The notes: generated by a model not told the origin, from the letters alone. A stretch of 64,000 nucleotides of DNA from Microbulbifer sp. HZ11 (GCF_000708675.1 NZ_JELR01000002.1:1566228-1630227), one strand, 5' to 3'. Shown: positions 41,734 through 51,396, numbered from the stretch's first letter. Numbers and translations: made by a program.

Positions 41734-43620
41734 ATGCGCAAAGCGCTCCTGAGTCTGGTGATCGCAGCGGCTGTGGCTGGCTGTCAGCAGAGTGACGACC
41801 CCAATAAGCAATCTGAGCAGGCCGTGGCGGCCAAGTCCGGTGAACAGGCAAACCAGCTCCCGGAGACCGCGGAGTCGCAACAGGATGAAACCAAACGTCT
41901 TACCGAATGGTTCGATGCAAAGTTCGAAGAAAAACTGCAGTTCAGCCCGATTCAGCTCAGCTACCTGGGCCGCAAGGAGCAGTACGACAAGATCGACGAT
42001 ATGACCAAGGCCGCGGACGAACGCGAGCTGGCGTGGAAGAAAGCGACCGTCGAGGAAATGAAAAAGCAGTTTGATTACGACAAGCTCTCCGCCGAGGGTA
42101 AAGAGTCCTACGATCTGTGGATTCAGCAATACGAGCAGGAAAAGGCAAACCAGCCTTTCGCGGACCACAGCTACTTCGCCAGCGAGCTGGGTGGGCCGGA
42201 AGCCCAGTTGCCGACCTTTATGATCAACCAGCACAAAGTGGAAACCGAGCAGGATATGCGCGATTACATCGCCCGTATCGGCGGTATCAGCACCGCCCTC
42301 GGCCAGCTGCTGGAGCGTGCCCAGGGCTCCGCGAAAAAGGGTATCCGCCCGCCGCAATTTGCCTATGACCTGGCGATTGAGCGCGCCCAGAAAGTCACCA
42401 CAGGTCAACCGTTCAGCGATGGCGAAGACGCACCGCTGATGGGCGACGCGAAGAAAAAGATCGCGGCGTTGAAAGAGGCCGGCACCATCGACGATGCCAC
42501 TGCGAAGGAATTACAGGAACAGGTCGCGGAAGCCCTGACCAGTAAAATGAAACCTTCCTACGATGCCTATATCGCGTGGCTGAAAGAAGACCGGGTAAAC
42601 GCCGACGAGGAGCCGCGTGGCGTTTCCAACCTGCCGGACGGAGACAGCTACTACGCCAACCGCCTGGCCCATTACACCACCCTGCCGATGACCGCCGATG
42701 AGGTGCACCAGCTCGGCCTGGATGAGGTGGCACGTATCCGCAAGGAAATGGAAGCGATCAAGGACCAGGTGGAGTTTGACGGCGACCTGCAGGAATTCTT
42801 TACCTACATCCGCACCGACGACAAATTCTATTACCCCAACACCGATGAGGGTCGCAAGGAATATCTCGAAGAGGTCGAAGGCTACCTCGCCGACATCGAA
42901 GCCAAGCTGCCGGAATACTTCGGCATCCTGCCCAAGGCGGATCTGGTGGTGAAACGCGTTGAGCCCTTCCGTGAAGTACCCGGTGGTGCGCAGCACTATT
43001 CATCAGCTACTCCGGATGGATCCCGCCCCGGTACTTACTATGTGCATATGTCTGACATGAGTGCGCTGTCCAAGGCGGATATGGAGACAGTGACCTATCA
43101 CGAGGGGAACCCGGGTCACCATATGCAGATTTCCATCGCCCAGGAGCTGGAAAATATTCCGCAATTCCGTACCCAGGCACACTTCACGCCGTATATCGAA
43201 GGCTGGGCGCTCTACTCGGAAAAACTTTCCAAGGAAATGGGACAGTTTAAAGACCCCTATCGCGACTTCGGCCGCCTGACCGCAGAAATGTGGCGTGCGA
43301 TTCGCCTGGTAGTGGATACCGGCATGCACGCCAAAGGCTGGAGCCAGGAGCAGGCGGTGGAGTACTTCCTGGAGAATTCTGCGATTCCGGAGGGCGCGGT
43401 ACGCTCCGAGGTGCGTCGTTACCTGACTTATCCCGGACAGGCGACTTCCTACAAAATCGGTATGCTGAAAATTGAAGAGCTGCGCGCCAACGCAGAAAAA
43501 GAATTGGGCGATCAATTCGATATTCGCGCCTTCCACGACACGGTCCTTGGTGGCGGCGCGCTGCCATTGCCGCTGCTGGAGAAGCGGGTGAATGCCTGGG
43601 TAGAAAGCGTAAAAAACTGA
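41734..43620 (+). CDS. DUF885 metallopeptidase-like lipoprotein
   Basis: A 628-residue protein with a lipoprotein signal (VIAAAVAGC, near residue 17). A hydrophilic Gln/Glu-rich linker precedes the DUF885 domain: LTEWFDAKFEEKLQFSPIQLSYLGRKEQYDKIDDM, YVRI-like regions and VTYHEGNPGHHMQISIAQEL. The HEGxPGHH (His456-Glu457 to His461) motif is the gluzincin-like metal site of this family. TPYIEGWALYSEKLSKEMG carries the downstream Glu. Members are thought to be secreted metallopeptidases. It has its own strong terminator and is convergent with maeA. Confidence 0.9.
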   Translation: MRKALLSLVIAAAVAGCQQSDDPNKQSEQAVAAKSGEQANQLPETAESQQDETKRLTEWFDAKFEEKLQFSPIQLSYLGRKEQYDKIDDMTKAADERELAWKKATVEEMKKQFDYDKLSAEGKESYDLWIQQYEQEKANQPFADHSYFASELGGPEAQLPTFMINQHKVETEQDMRDYIARIGGISTALGQLLERAQGSAKKGIRPPQFAYDLAIERAQKVTTGQPFSDGEDAPLMGDAKKKIAALKEAGTIDDATAKELQEQVAEALTSKMKPSYDAYIAWLKEDRVNADEEPRGVSNLPDGDSYYANRLAHYTTLPMTADEVHQLGLDEVARIRKEMEAIKDQVEFDGDLQEFFTYIRTDDKFYYPNTDEGRKEYLEEVEGYLADIEAKLPEYFGILPKADLVVKRVEPFREVPGGAQHYSSATPDGSRPGTYYVHMSDMSALSKADMETVTYHEGNPGHHMQISIAQELENIPQFRTQAHFTPYIEGWALYSEKLSKEMGQFKDPYRDFGRLTAEMWRAIRLVVDTGMHAKGWSQEQAVEYFLENSAIPEGAVRSEVRRYLTYPGQATSYKIGMLKIEELRANAEKELGDQFDIRAFHDTVLGGGALPLPLLEKRVNAWVESVKN

Positions 43621-43636
43621 TCTCCCCAATCTCGTG

Positions 43637-43668
43637 AAAATAGCGGGCCTGGCGCCCGCTATTTTTTT
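43637..43668 (+). terminator. Intrinsic terminator between DUF885 gene and maeA
   Basis: A 12-bp perfect stem (AAAATAGCGGGC and its complement) with a five-base loop is followed by a total of seven T on the plus strand. It is 17 bases after the DUF885 stop and ten before the convergent maeA stop. The A/T flanks allow function in both directions. Confidence 0.92.
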
Positions 43669-43677
43669 ACGAGTGTC

Positions 43678-45357
43678 TCAAAAAGCCACGCGACGGTAGC
43701 GCCGATAATTGGGCGACCAGAAATTCTTTTCGATATTCTTTTCCAGTTTTTCCCGGGTGATACCCGGAGCCACGCCGTCTTCCTGTGCCTGCAGCCCCAC
43801 CGCCATGGCGATGGCTTTGCCCACATCGCGGATATCTGATAGCGACGGCAGCAGCGCGCCACTGCCCTTCTGCACCACCGGCGCATTTTCTGCCAGCGCG
43901 TTGGATGCCGCCATCAGCATATTTTCGGTTACCCGGCTGGCGTTGGCCGCGATGACCCCGAGGCCGATACCGGGGAAGATATACACGTTGTTGCACTGGG
44001 CAATCGGATACTTCTTGCCGTTGAGTTCAACCGGCTCGAACGGGCTGCCAGTGGCCACCATGGCTTCGCCCTGGGTCCACGCCATCACTTCCTGGGGCGT
44101 CGCTTCTGCACGGGAAGTGGGGTTGGACAGGGGCATGACCAGCGGGCGCTTGCAGCCCTTGTGCAGCGCTTCGATTACCGGTTGGGTAAACAGACCGCCC
44201 TGGCCGGATACGCCGATCAGTATCGTGGGCTTCACCTGTTCGATCAGGGTTTGCAGATCCCACTCCGGCGCCTGCGGATATTTGTCGGTGCTCTGAGCGA
44301 GCTTTTCCTGGAAGTCGTGCAGGCCTTTCATGTCACTGGTGACCAGGCCGTAGCGGTCGAACATGAAGATACGCTCGCGGGCCTGGGCGTCGCTCAGGCC
44401 GTCATTCACCATCGCCGCGACCACCTGCTCGGCGATGCCACAACCGGCGGAGCCGGCGCCCACTACCAGCACTTTCTGTTTGCAGAGCTTCTCGTCTTTC
44501 GCCTTGCAGGCCGCCAGCATGGTGCCCAGTGCCACGGAAGCAGTGCCCTGGATGTCGTCATTGAAGCAGCACACCTTGTCGCGGTAGCGATTCAGGATGG
44601 GCATGGCATTGGTCTGGGCGAAATCCTCAAACTGAATCAATACCTTGGGCCAGCGGCGTTTTACCGCGGCGATAAACTCTTCGATAAACTCGTCGTACTC
44701 CTCCTGGGAGATACGCTCGTTGCGCCAGCCCATGTACATGGGGTCATTCAGCAGGGTGCGGTTGTTGGTGCCCACATCCAGCGTCACCGGCAGCGTGTAG
44801 GCCGGGCTGATGCCGCCACAGGCGGTGTACAGGGACAGTTTGCCGATGGGAATTCCCATACCGCCGATGCCCTGATCGCCGAGACCGAGGATCCGTTCGC
44901 CGTCGGTGACCACAATGACTTTTACATTCTGTTTGGTCGCGCTGCGCAGAATGTCGTCCATATGCTTGCGGTCCGGATAGGACACAAACAGGCCGCGGTG
45001 GTTGCGGTAGATATTCGAAAATTCCTCACAGGCGGCGCCTACGGTGGGCGTGTAGATGATTGGCAGCATCTCTTCAATGTGCTGCTCGATCAGGCGAAAG
45101 AACAGCGTCTCGTTGTCGTCCTGAATCGCACGCAGGTAAATATGGCGTTCCAGATCGGTATTGCACTGTTGATATTGGTGATAGGCGCGGCGCACCTGCT
45201 CGTCGATGGATTCCACATTGGTGGGCAACAACCCGATCAGATTGAACTCGATGCGCTCCTGCAGAGTGAAGGCGCTGCCCTTGTTGAGCAGGGGAATCTC
45301 CAGCAGGGAGGGGCCGGCGTGCGGAATATACAGGGGGCGTTTATCTTTTTGACTCAT
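43678..45357 (-). CDS. maeA: NAD-dependent malic enzyme MaeA
   Basis: A 559-residue decarboxylating malate dehydrogenase of the large, SfcA-type family. [30 protein letters not shown] is the conserved N-terminal signature, followed by [65 protein letters not shown] (metal and malate), [18 protein letters not shown] (NAD fold), [18 protein letters not shown] and [21 protein letters not shown]. Length matches E. coli MaeA (565). ATG 45355-45357 begins [15 protein letters not shown]; the frame extends upstream without support. A second malic enzyme of the short type is at 5330. Confidence 0.96.
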   Translation of the reverse strand: MSQKDKRPLYIPHAGPSLLEIPLLNKGSAFTLQERIEFNLIGLLPTNVESIDEQVRRAYHQYQQCNTDLERHIYLRAIQDDNETLFFRLIEQHIEEMLPIIYTPTVGAACEEFSNIYRNHRGLFVSYPDRKHMDDILRSATKQNVKVIVVTDGERILGLGDQGIGGMGIPIGKLSLYTACGGISPAYTLPVTLDVGTNNRTLLNDPMYMGWRNERISQEEYDEFIEEFIAAVKRRWPKVLIQFEDFAQTNAMPILNRYRDKVCCFNDDIQGTASVALGTMLAACKAKDEKLCKQKVLVVGAGSAGCGIAEQVVAAMVNDGLSDAQARERIFMFDRYGLVTSDMKGLHDFQEKLAQSTDKYPQAPEWDLQTLIEQVKPTILIGVSGQGGLFTQPVIEALHKGCKRPLVMPLSNPTSRAEATPQEVMAWTQGEAMVATGSPFEPVELNGKKYPIAQCNNVYIFPGIGLGVIAANASRVTENMLMAASNALAENAPVVQKGSGALLPSLSDIRDVGKAIAMAVGLQAQEDGVAPGITREKLEKNIEKNFWSPNYRRYRRVAF

Positions 45358-45593
45358 AAATCGATTCTGGTCGTTTAGATGCTGCAGACTGGGCGTGGAC
45401 CGAAAACACAGCGTAGCGGATTCGGGCGCAGATTTTACGCGGACTTGATCAGATATGCCGCAGCCGATTGCAAATGCAAACAATTGTCCGGAGTATCGGC
45501 GATTTACGGCCGATGATGTCTGGATGATGGGGCCGCCAGCTGATTAAATCTGCGCTGCCGCATTTAATCCGTTTAGGCGAGAGAAAAAAATCG

Positions 45594-45983
45594 ATGTTCA
45601 CTTACCAGATAGAGCCGCGCTTCAGCGAGACCGACGCCCTCGGGCATATCAACAATACCGTGATACCCGTGTGGTTCGAGCAGGGGCGCACGCCGATTTT
45701 TCAGCTATTCAATCCGGATCTGAACCTGAACCAGTGGAACCTCATCCTGAAAAAAATGGATGTGGATTTTGTCGCGCAGATTTATCTCTACTCACCGGTA
45801 GAGATTCGTACCAGCCTGAGTGCGGTGGGCAGTACCTCGATGACCATCCATCAGGAGGTATGGCAAAAAGGCAAGCTGGTTGCACAGGGGGATTGTGTGA
45901 TGGTGCACTTCGACTATGCACAGCAGGGTAAAGCGCCGATTCCCCAGGAGGTCAGGGAAAAGCTGCTGCAGCACGTCGCGTGA
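45594..45983 (+). CDS. Acyl-CoA thioesterase, YbgC/FadM hot-dog family
   Basis: A 129-residue single hot-dog domain. PRFSETDALGHINNTVIPVWFEQGRTPIF contains the Asp-x-x-Gly-His-x-Asn signature with the catalytic Asp, and the rest (MDVDFVAQIYLYSPVEIRTSLSAVGSTSMTIHQEVWQKGKLVAQGDCVMVHFDY) follows the typical strand order. It hydrolyses acyl-CoA thioesters in the cytosol; chain-length preference is unknown. ATG 45594 with an upstream GCGAGAG. Divergent from maeA across 236 bases. Confidence 0.88.
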   Translation: MFTYQIEPRFSETDALGHINNTVIPVWFEQGRTPIFQLFNPDLNLNQWNLILKKMDVDFVAQIYLYSPVEIRTSLSAVGSTSMTIHQEVWQKGKLVAQGDCVMVHFDYAQQGKAPIPQEVREKLLQHVA

Positions 45984-46108
45984 TTCGGCAGTGGTGCCGC
46001 ATAGCGGCAACCACAGATATAGTCGCGAGTTAATTTCACAGCGCGCGGAAGCGGAGCCGGTAATCAGCAGGCGTCTGTTGGCGGATGTCTGGTGTCTGTG
46101 GGTTCCGG

Positions 46109-47203
46109 TCAGTCGGTGCTGATGACCTGATTGCGCCCAGCAGTTTTGGCTCGATACATCCGCGAGTCCGCCTCCGCCAGCAGTTGACTCTGGCTTTGCG
46201 GGAGGCTGGAGTTGGCGCCACCTTCGGCAACCCCAAAGCTGATGGATATGTGTACATCTTCCTCGTAGCGCGCGCTCAGTGCTTCCACCTTGTGGCGCAG
46301 TTTCTCTGCCAGAATGCCGCCACCCTGGACATCGGTATTGGGCAGCAGAATCAGAAACTCCTCCCCACCCCAGCGCGCGACTATGTCATCGGCGCGGGTG
46401 TTGTTGCGCAGCACATCCGCCACATCCTGCAGAACCTGATCGCCAAAACCGTGGCCGTAGGTATCGTTGATCGCCTTGAAGCTGTCGAGATCACCGATGA
46501 GTACGGTGTAGCGCCCTGCCAGCTCGCGGTTGCGGCGTTCCAGTTCGTCGATGGCGCGGTAAGCCTCGCGGCGGTTTGCCAGCCCGGTCAGCGCATCGGT
46601 ACTGGCATGGCTCTCAAGCTCCGCGGTGAGCTTGTGCAGCATCTGCTGGGTCTGGTGGCGGCTGCTGTCGAGAATCGCGGTGAGTGCCGTCAGGGCACCG
46701 AATACGGCGATGAAGCGCGCGCGGTGGGCGGTGTCGTAGCTCGCCAGCAGGCCGGGGAAATCCGGGTAAAACAGAATCAATGCGGTGGCGCCGCCGATAC
46801 CGGCGAGGGTAACCGTGCCCCATTTGTAGCCGTACAGATTGATAAACCCGGGCACCAGCATCACTGCCCACATCAGGCCGGTGTTGTTCACTCCACCGGA
46901 CAGCAGCAGGTAGAAATACAGCACTAAAAGTAAAGCCCCCACCAACAATGGGGTTTTACTGCTGGGGCCGGCGACATTGACGCCCACATAGGACAGCAGG
47001 ATCACGCCGGCCACGGCGAACAGGCTGGCGGACAGAAACAGGTCGGCGCCCATTAGTGCGATCACGCCCATGGCGCCGGTGATGGCGAGGGCGAAAATCA
47101 GCATGTAGCCGGAAGCCTGGATGCGCCGCCGCAGTTCCAGGGCGCGTGCTTGAGTGACCGGGTCGGAGCATCCGGTCGAGGATCTTCGTGTGGTAGTTTC
47201 CAT
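46109..47203 (-). CDS. Membrane-bound diguanylate cyclase (GGDEF)
   Basis: A 364-residue protein with about six N-terminal membrane helices (residues 30-180, for example YMLIFALAITGAMGVIALMG and TPLLVGALLLVLYFYLLLSGG). The C-terminal GGDEF domain has DALTGLANRREAYRAIDELE, TVLIGDLDSFKAINDTYGHGFGDQVLQDVADVL and the active-site WGGEEFLILLPNTD. It makes cyclic di-GMP from two GTP. The I-site RxxD upstream of GGEEF reads NTRADDIVARWGGEEF (RADD), so product inhibition is likely. The N-terminus is an MASE-like sensor of unknown ligand. Confidence 0.92.
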   Translation of the reverse strand: METTTRRSSTGCSDPVTQARALELRRRIQASGYMLIFALAITGAMGVIALMGADLFLSASLFAVAGVILLSYVGVNVAGPSSKTPLLVGALLLVLYFYLLLSGGVNNTGLMWAVMLVPGFINLYGYKWGTVTLAGIGGATALILFYPDFPGLLASYDTAHRARFIAVFGALTALTAILDSSRHQTQQMLHKLTAELESHASTDALTGLANRREAYRAIDELERRNRELAGRYTVLIGDLDSFKAINDTYGHGFGDQVLQDVADVLRNNTRADDIVARWGGEEFLILLPNTDVQGGGILAEKLRHKVEALSARYEEDVHISISFGVAEGGANSSLPQSQSQLLAEADSRMYRAKTAGRNQVISTD

Positions 47204-47311
47204 GGAGTTGTCGTTTTTCTAGATGGCCTGGTCCTTCAGCCCTTAGTCCCGCCGGCAGCGGGGGTCGAGCGGGCTATAGTAATGGCGAAAGCCTTAGGCG
47301 CGGAGAGGCCC

Positions 47312-47824
47312 ATGGGACAGCTGCAACTAATTTGTGATGACGTTCTCACTCTGGAGGCGGATGCACTGGTGTGTCCGGCGCACAAGCATCTGATTCGCGG
47401 GCGAGGGCTGTCGGAGCAGATCTTCGAACGGGCCGGTGAGGCGCTGGTGAGTGAGTGCTCGCAGCTGCCGGAGTGCCCGGTGGGAGAGGCGCGGATCACC
47501 ACCGCCCCCGATCTATTCGTGAACCACTTGATTCACACGGTCACACCCCAGTGGAGCAGCGGTGACCAGTGGGGAGCCGAGGCACTGGTGCAACTGCGCC
47601 GGTGTTACGAGAGTGTGCTGGGACTCGCCCGTGAACAAGGACTGCAGCGCCTGTTGTTTCCGGCCCTGGGGGCGGGCACCAATCGCTTCCCCCATGAAAT
47701 CGCTGCTCACCAGGGGCTGGATGTGCTGAACAAGGCGCGGGGGGATTTCGAGATGCTGACCGTGTGCCTGCACAGCCAAAGCGCGCTCGCTACCTGGCAG
47801 CAGGTGCGGGAGCGCTTTAGCTAA
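47312..47824 (+). CDS. Macrodomain protein
   Basis: A 170-residue single macrodomain. Recognisable segments: VLTLEADALVCPAHKHLIRGRGLSEQIFERAGEALVSEC (the Asn-rich ADP-ribose loop is altered, with PAHKHL where many have VNAANS), CPVGEARITTAPDLFVNHLIHTVTPQW, and LLFPALGAGTNRFPHEIAAHQGLDVLN with the GAGxNRFP phosphate loop. It may bind or hydrolyse ADP-ribose derivatives. ATG 47312 with GGAGAGG is clear; the frame open to 47150 is not needed. It stands alone, divergent from the cyclase. Confidence 0.85.
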   Translation: MGQLQLICDDVLTLEADALVCPAHKHLIRGRGLSEQIFERAGEALVSECSQLPECPVGEARITTAPDLFVNHLIHTVTPQWSSGDQWGAEALVQLRRCYESVLGLAREQGLQRLLFPALGAGTNRFPHEIAAHQGLDVLNKARGDFEMLTVCLHSQSALATWQQVRERFS

Positions 47825-47849
47825 CCGCACGGCGAAGTCAGGCTGGTAT

Positions 47850-48470
47850 TCAGTCGCGGCCCAGATTATCGCGGACTTCCAGCGCGTCGTAACTCTCGAT
47901 AGCTTCCTCGCTCCCGCTGGTGCCCGCCGGTCGCACCCCGCGACCCATGCGAATTTCCAGGCTGGCCTCGGTGCTGGTGCGGTGGCTGGGCTGCGCATGG
48001 CTTCCACTGTGCAGGCTGGCGGCGTAGCTTGTGGAGGCCGGGCGTGTGCGGCTGGTGCACGTGAGCAACCCACATTCGCGGGTAGTCACGTAGTCGGGGC
48101 CACTGCGGTAGCTGGTACTGGCACTAATTCCGCCGTGGGCATTGGGATCCATATCGCCCCGGTCCACCTGGGTATCCTCGCGCACCACCACAAACCAGTC
48201 GTAACCCTCGAGCAGTGTCAGTTCGGCGGCGCGCAGCATGGCGTAGTCCCGGGCATCGCCGCGCTTGTTGCCACGGCCCTTGTAACTCACCCGGTAACGG
48301 TCTTCGGCGATCTTGCGCTCCTGGTAGCCGTAGCCCGCGCCCTTGGCCGCCCGGTAATCCGGAGACTCACCGGAAGACGCGCAGCCGGTGCTCAGTGACA
48401 GTGTGACCAGGATGGCGGCAATGGTGGTGACGGTTTTAGTAGTGACGAATGTTTTACTGATACTGGTCAT
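47850..48470 (-). CDS. CC0125/CC1285-type lipoprotein in the sigma operon
   Basis: A 206-residue protein with a lipoprotein signal (LSLSTGC). The segment YGYQERKIAEDRYRVSYKGRGNKRGDARDYAMLRAAELTLLEGYDWFVVV is typical of the CC0125/CC1285 lipoprotein family. The C-terminal half is Ser/Thr-rich with one Cys pair (ECGLLTC). Such lipoproteins often travel with ECF sigma factors. It starts 40 bases after the anti-sigma gene on the same strand, so it is probably the third gene of the sigma operon. The function is unknown. Confidence 0.78.
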   Translation of the reverse strand: MTSISKTFVTTKTVTTIAAILVTLSLSTGCASSGESPDYRAAKGAGYGYQERKIAEDRYRVSYKGRGNKRGDARDYAMLRAAELTLLEGYDWFVVVREDTQVDRGDMDPNAHGGISASTSYRSGPDYVTTRECGLLTCTSRTRPASTSYAASLHSGSHAQPSHRTSTEASLEIRMGRGVRPAGTSGSEEAIESYDALEVRDNLGRD

Positions 48471-48510
48471 GGTTGTTTTCCCTTTCTTTGCCGAAGCGTG
48501 AGCGTGTCAT

Positions 48511-49290
48511 TTACCGGGTTGACGGCTCGGCTCCGGTTTTATTCCAGCCTTTTCCAATTATTTTTTGTTCCTGTGCCGGGGCCAGGGTTTCTGCGGCCAT
48601 CGCATCCAGTGCGCTGTCCAGCAGCGAGCCGCCGGTGGCGGTCTGGTAACTGCCGGGGGCCTGCACCGCATCCAGCTGTACCGAGGCCGCCAGCTGCCAC
48701 TGGCCGCCGTCGTTGCGACAGGCAATATTCTCCGAGCCTCCGTTTGCTTCGCGCAGCTGGAACTGGCGACAGTAGTCCCCCTGCTGATTGCGGAAGGTCA
48801 GGCGCGGGGTGATGGCGCGGCCGTCTGGCAGTGTCAGGCTGGCGCCGCTGGGAGCCTGTTCCAGGCCGGCGGCGACGGTCTGCCACTGCCCTTCGTTGTT
48901 GTCGGTAGTCGGCAGCAACCAGCCGGCACCGAGGCCGATGGCCAGGGCAATGGCGGCGGCCATGCCGGCGTGGCGTTGCAGTTGCTGGTGCACCTGCCGC
49001 TGGGCTCGCCGCCACAGGGGAAAGGCGATGACCTGCGCGCTGCCGGCTCGCTCTTTTTCCAGCAGGCTGGTGATCCCATCGGGCATGGGTCGCTGGTCGA
49101 TGGCGGAGTAGGTCTGGCGCACGGTCTGGTCTACTGCCGCCAGTTGCGCCAGGCGATCCGCGAGGGATTCGTGCTCGAGCAAAAGCGCGCGGATCTCGTC
49201 CATCTGCGGTTCCGGCAGCTCTCCATCGAGAAAGGCACTCAGCTGTTTATCGGTGACCGCCGGTGGTTGTGTCTGTCTGTGCTCGTTCAT
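48511..49290 (-). CDS. Anti-sigma factor (single-span)
   Basis: A 259-residue protein. Cytoplasmic N-terminus LSAFLDGELPEPQMDEIRALLLEHESLADRLAQLAAVDQTVRQTY is the anti-sigma domain pattern that holds ECF factors. One membrane helix (AAAIALAIGLGAGWLLP, residues about 110-126) is followed by a periplasmic domain (LEQAPSGASLTLPDGRAITPRLTFRNQQGDYCRQFQLREANGGSENIACR) with two Cys. The His/Cys zinc motif of zinc anti-sigma factors is absent. It is encoded 10 bases after the sigma gene. The periplasmic part probably senses an envelope signal. Confidence 0.88.
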   Translation of the reverse strand: MNEHRQTQPPAVTDKQLSAFLDGELPEPQMDEIRALLLEHESLADRLAQLAAVDQTVRQTYSAIDQRPMPDGITSLLEKERAGSAQVIAFPLWRRAQRQVHQQLQRHAGMAAAIALAIGLGAGWLLPTTDNNEGQWQTVAAGLEQAPSGASLTLPDGRAITPRLTFRNQQGDYCRQFQLREANGGSENIACRNDGGQWQLAASVQLDAVQAPGSYQTATGGSLLDSALDAMAAETLAPAQEQKIIGKGWNKTGAEPSTR

Positions 49291-49300
49291 CGGGTGGTCC

Positions 49301-49819
49301 TCAGTGGGCGGTTCTTGCCTGTTTGTGTGGAGGCGTGTTCAGGGCGTCGCAGAGGGCGGCGCGGGCCCGCGCCAGACGACTCATTACGGTGCCGATGGGT
49401 ATCTCCAGGGTGGCGGCCACATCCTTGTAGGACAGCCCCTGCAGCGCCACCAGAGACAGAATCGAGCGCTGCTCATCCGGCAGCTGGTGCATGGCGCGGT
49501 TGACCCGCTCCAGTTCCATTTCCCCGGCCATCGCGCGCTCGCCGTCCACAATCTGGCCCTCGCTCAGCTCCGGCTGTTCTGCCGCCTGTTGGCGCACCTT
49601 GCGCGCCCGGTATTCATCGATCCACAGGTTGCGGCATACCCGGAAGGCCCATTTCGCCAGCGCCACATCCTCCGGAACCCTGCGGTCCAGCAACCGCTCT
49701 ACGGTGCTCTGCAGCAGGTCGTCGGCATCCGCCATGGATCCGGTGAGGGAAAACGCAAAGCGCCTGAGCCCGGGGAGTAGCTCTGGCAGCTGTGACGTCA
49801 ACTCGTCTTGCATGATCAT
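49301..49819 (-). CDS. ECF-family RNA polymerase sigma factor
   Basis: A 172-residue ECF sigma with region 2 (LPELLPGLRRFAFSLTGSMADADDLLQSTVERLLDRR, KWAFRVCRNLWIDEYRARK) and region 4 (LPDEQRSILSLVALQGLSYKDVAATLEIPIGTVMSRLARARAAL). These give -10 and -35 recognition. The start is ATG 49817-49819, with another Met two codons later. It precedes the anti-sigma and lipoprotein genes. A GGGAATAA-N13-CCGTT motif stands right upstream, so it probably transcribes its own operon. Confidence 0.93.
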   Translation of the reverse strand: MIMQDELTSQLPELLPGLRRFAFSLTGSMADADDLLQSTVERLLDRRVPEDVALAKWAFRVCRNLWIDEYRARKVRQQAAEQPELSEGQIVDGERAMAGEMELERVNRAMHQLPDEQRSILSLVALQGLSYKDVAATLEIPIGTVMSRLARARAALCDALNTPPHKQARTAH

Positions 49820-49842
49820 TATCTCGTTCCCGTTTCTCCAGT

Positions 49843-49868
49843 AACGGCCCGGTGCCCGGTTTATTCCC
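49843..49868 (-). promoter_or_regulatory. ECF-type promoter of the sigma operon
   Basis: On the minus strand, GGGAATAA (49861-49868), 13 bases, then CCGTT (49843-49847). The same two boxes at the same spacing occur in front of the subtilisin and Ala-rich genes. The GGGAAT -35 and CCGT -10 look like those of ECF sigma factors. The leader to the start codon is short, about 20 bases. Confidence 0.7.
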
Positions 49869-49894
49869 GGAAAATCGAAATAGTTTCGGGCGGC

Positions 49895-49920
49895 GGGAAT
49901 TTTACCGCCGTTGGGCCGTG
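49895..49920 (+). promoter_or_regulatory. ECF-type promoter of the subtilisin gene
   Basis: On the plus strand, GGGAATTT (49895-49902), 13 bases, then CCGTG (49916-49920). It is divergent from the sigma promoter, with 26 bases between the two -35 boxes. The start codon is about 55 bases downstream. Confidence 0.65.
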
Positions 49921-49977
49921 ATACCGGTATGCGCCGCGCATTTTCCCAAGCGGCGGGCTAATGCGAGAATGCCACCC

Positions 49978-51396
49978 ATGAAAACGCCACTGAAGAAACC
50001 CACCACACATCCACTGCGCACCGGTATGACTGCGCTGGCGCTGCTGCTTCCCCTGCCGATGGCGGCGAGCGCTCAGCTCGTCAATCTGGATCCGGTGGTG
50101 GACGCCGTGGGACCGGCTATCTCTGACGGCATCAGCGAAAGCGAGCGGCTGGCCCGGGACCTGGAGCGTCGTGCCGCGCAAGCGGCGCGGCAGGCCGAGC
50201 GCCGGGCACAACAGCAGGCTCGGCAGTTATCGGACACCGCGCAACAGGTTACCGGCGCAGCCACAGATACCCTGCGCCGGATCCCGGTGCTGAATGGCGG
50301 AGGTGCCGTGGCGCTGGTGGAGGTCGAGGTGGCGCCGGGGGAATGGGCGGTGGAGCGCCAGTGGCTGGCGATGCTGGATACTGGGGAACTGGCCCTGCTG
50401 CAGAAGCTGGATATCGAGATTCTGGAGCAGACCGATTACACCCGGCTGGGTCTCAGCCTGCTGCGCTTTCGCGTGCCGGCGGCCATGGACTCCCGGGCCG
50501 CCCTGTCCAGGCATCTGCCGGCGTCCCTGGTGGAGCGCTTCGACCGCAACCATATTTTCCGGCCGCAGAACGCCAGTGAGTCCTCCGTTGGGGGTGACGC
50601 ACCGGCGGAGGTTTCCAGCATCTGCGACGCGCCCGTGTCCATCGGAATGGTGGATACCGCGATTCAACTGGATCACCCTGCGTTTCGCGGCCACCGTATC
50701 GAACAACAGTCGTTTGTGGATCCCTCATTGCCACAACCGGATGCCCACGGCACCGCAGTGGCCGGTGTACTGATCGGCGCCGCACCGGCGGGCCTGTCGC
50801 GGCTGCCCAAAGCGACCCTGTACAACGCTTCGGTATTCTACCCGCGGGACCAGTTTGCCCAGGGCGCCACCATGATGCACTTGGTCGGCGCGCTCGACTG
50901 GTTGCTGTCGGTGGATGTACAGGTCATCAATATGAGCCTGAGCGGTCCCGGCAACCGGGTACTGGAAACGACACTGAAGCGGGTACTGGCGCAGGGGAAA
51001 ATCGTGGTGGCCGCCGCGGGCAATGGCGGCCCGGCGGCGCCACCGTTGTATCCCGCGGCCTACCCGGGAGTGATTTCCGCCACGGCGGTGGATGAGCAGA
51101 TGAATGTTTACCGCTGGGCCAACCGCGGGGACTATGTGGACTTTGCCGCGCACGGCGTGCGAGTAATGACCGCGCGCAGCGGCAGCCGCTTTGGTCGCGA
51201 GAGCGGCACTTCCATTGCCGCACCGATCGTGTCCGCCTTTGCCGCCTGTGAACAGGCGACCAACCCGGGCCTGGCAACCGACCCGGAGGTGACGACAAAA
51301 ACAAGCAGTGCAGTAATGGAAAAGCTGGCCGCACGGGCCAGCGATCTGGGGGAGCCGGGCCGCGACCCGGTGTTTGGTTACGGCTTTCTCGATTAA
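49978..51396 (+). CDS. Secreted subtilisin-family (S8) serine protease
   Basis: A 472-residue protease. Signal peptide (TGMTALALLLPLPMAASA), then a long helical, Arg/Ala/Gln-rich segment (residues about 60-110, ERLARDLERRAAQAARQAERR), then a beta-rich pro-region. The catalytic triad is Asp226 in SIGMVDTAIQ, His257 in DAHGTAVAGVL and Ser412 in SGTSIAAP, with the oxyanion Asn in AAAGNGGPA. It faces the ECF sigma operon and shares its promoter motif. The helical N-terminal region is unusual for S8 proteases and may bind a partner or the cell wall. ATG 49969 is an alternative start three codons upstream. Its stop overlaps the convergent beta-barrel gene by four bases. Confidence 0.9.
   Translation: MKTPLKKPTTHPLRTGMTALALLLPLPMAASAQLVNLDPVVDAVGPAISDGISESERLARDLERRAAQAARQAERRAQQQARQLSDTAQQVTGAATDTLRRIPVLNGGGAVALVEVEVAPGEWAVERQWLAMLDTGELALLQKLDIEILEQTDYTRLGLSLLRFRVPAAMDSRAALSRHLPASLVERFDRNHIFRPQNASESSVGGDAPAEVSSICDAPVSIGMVDTAIQLDHPAFRGHRIEQQSFVDPSLPQPDAHGTAVAGVLIGAAPAGLSRLPKATLYNASVFYPRDQFAQGATMMHLVGALDWLLSVDVQVINMSLSGPGNRVLETTLKRVLAQGKIVVAAAGNGGPAAPPLYPAAYPGVISATAVDEQMNVYRWANRGDYVDFAAHGVRVMTARSGSRFGRESGTSIAAPIVSAFAACEQATNPGLATDPEVTTKTSSAVMEKLAARASDLGEPGRDPVFGYGFLD

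Noticed and set aside
44161-45378. 405-codon plus-strand frame across maeA
   Set aside because: Antisense of conserved malic enzyme motifs; no ribosome site or domain.
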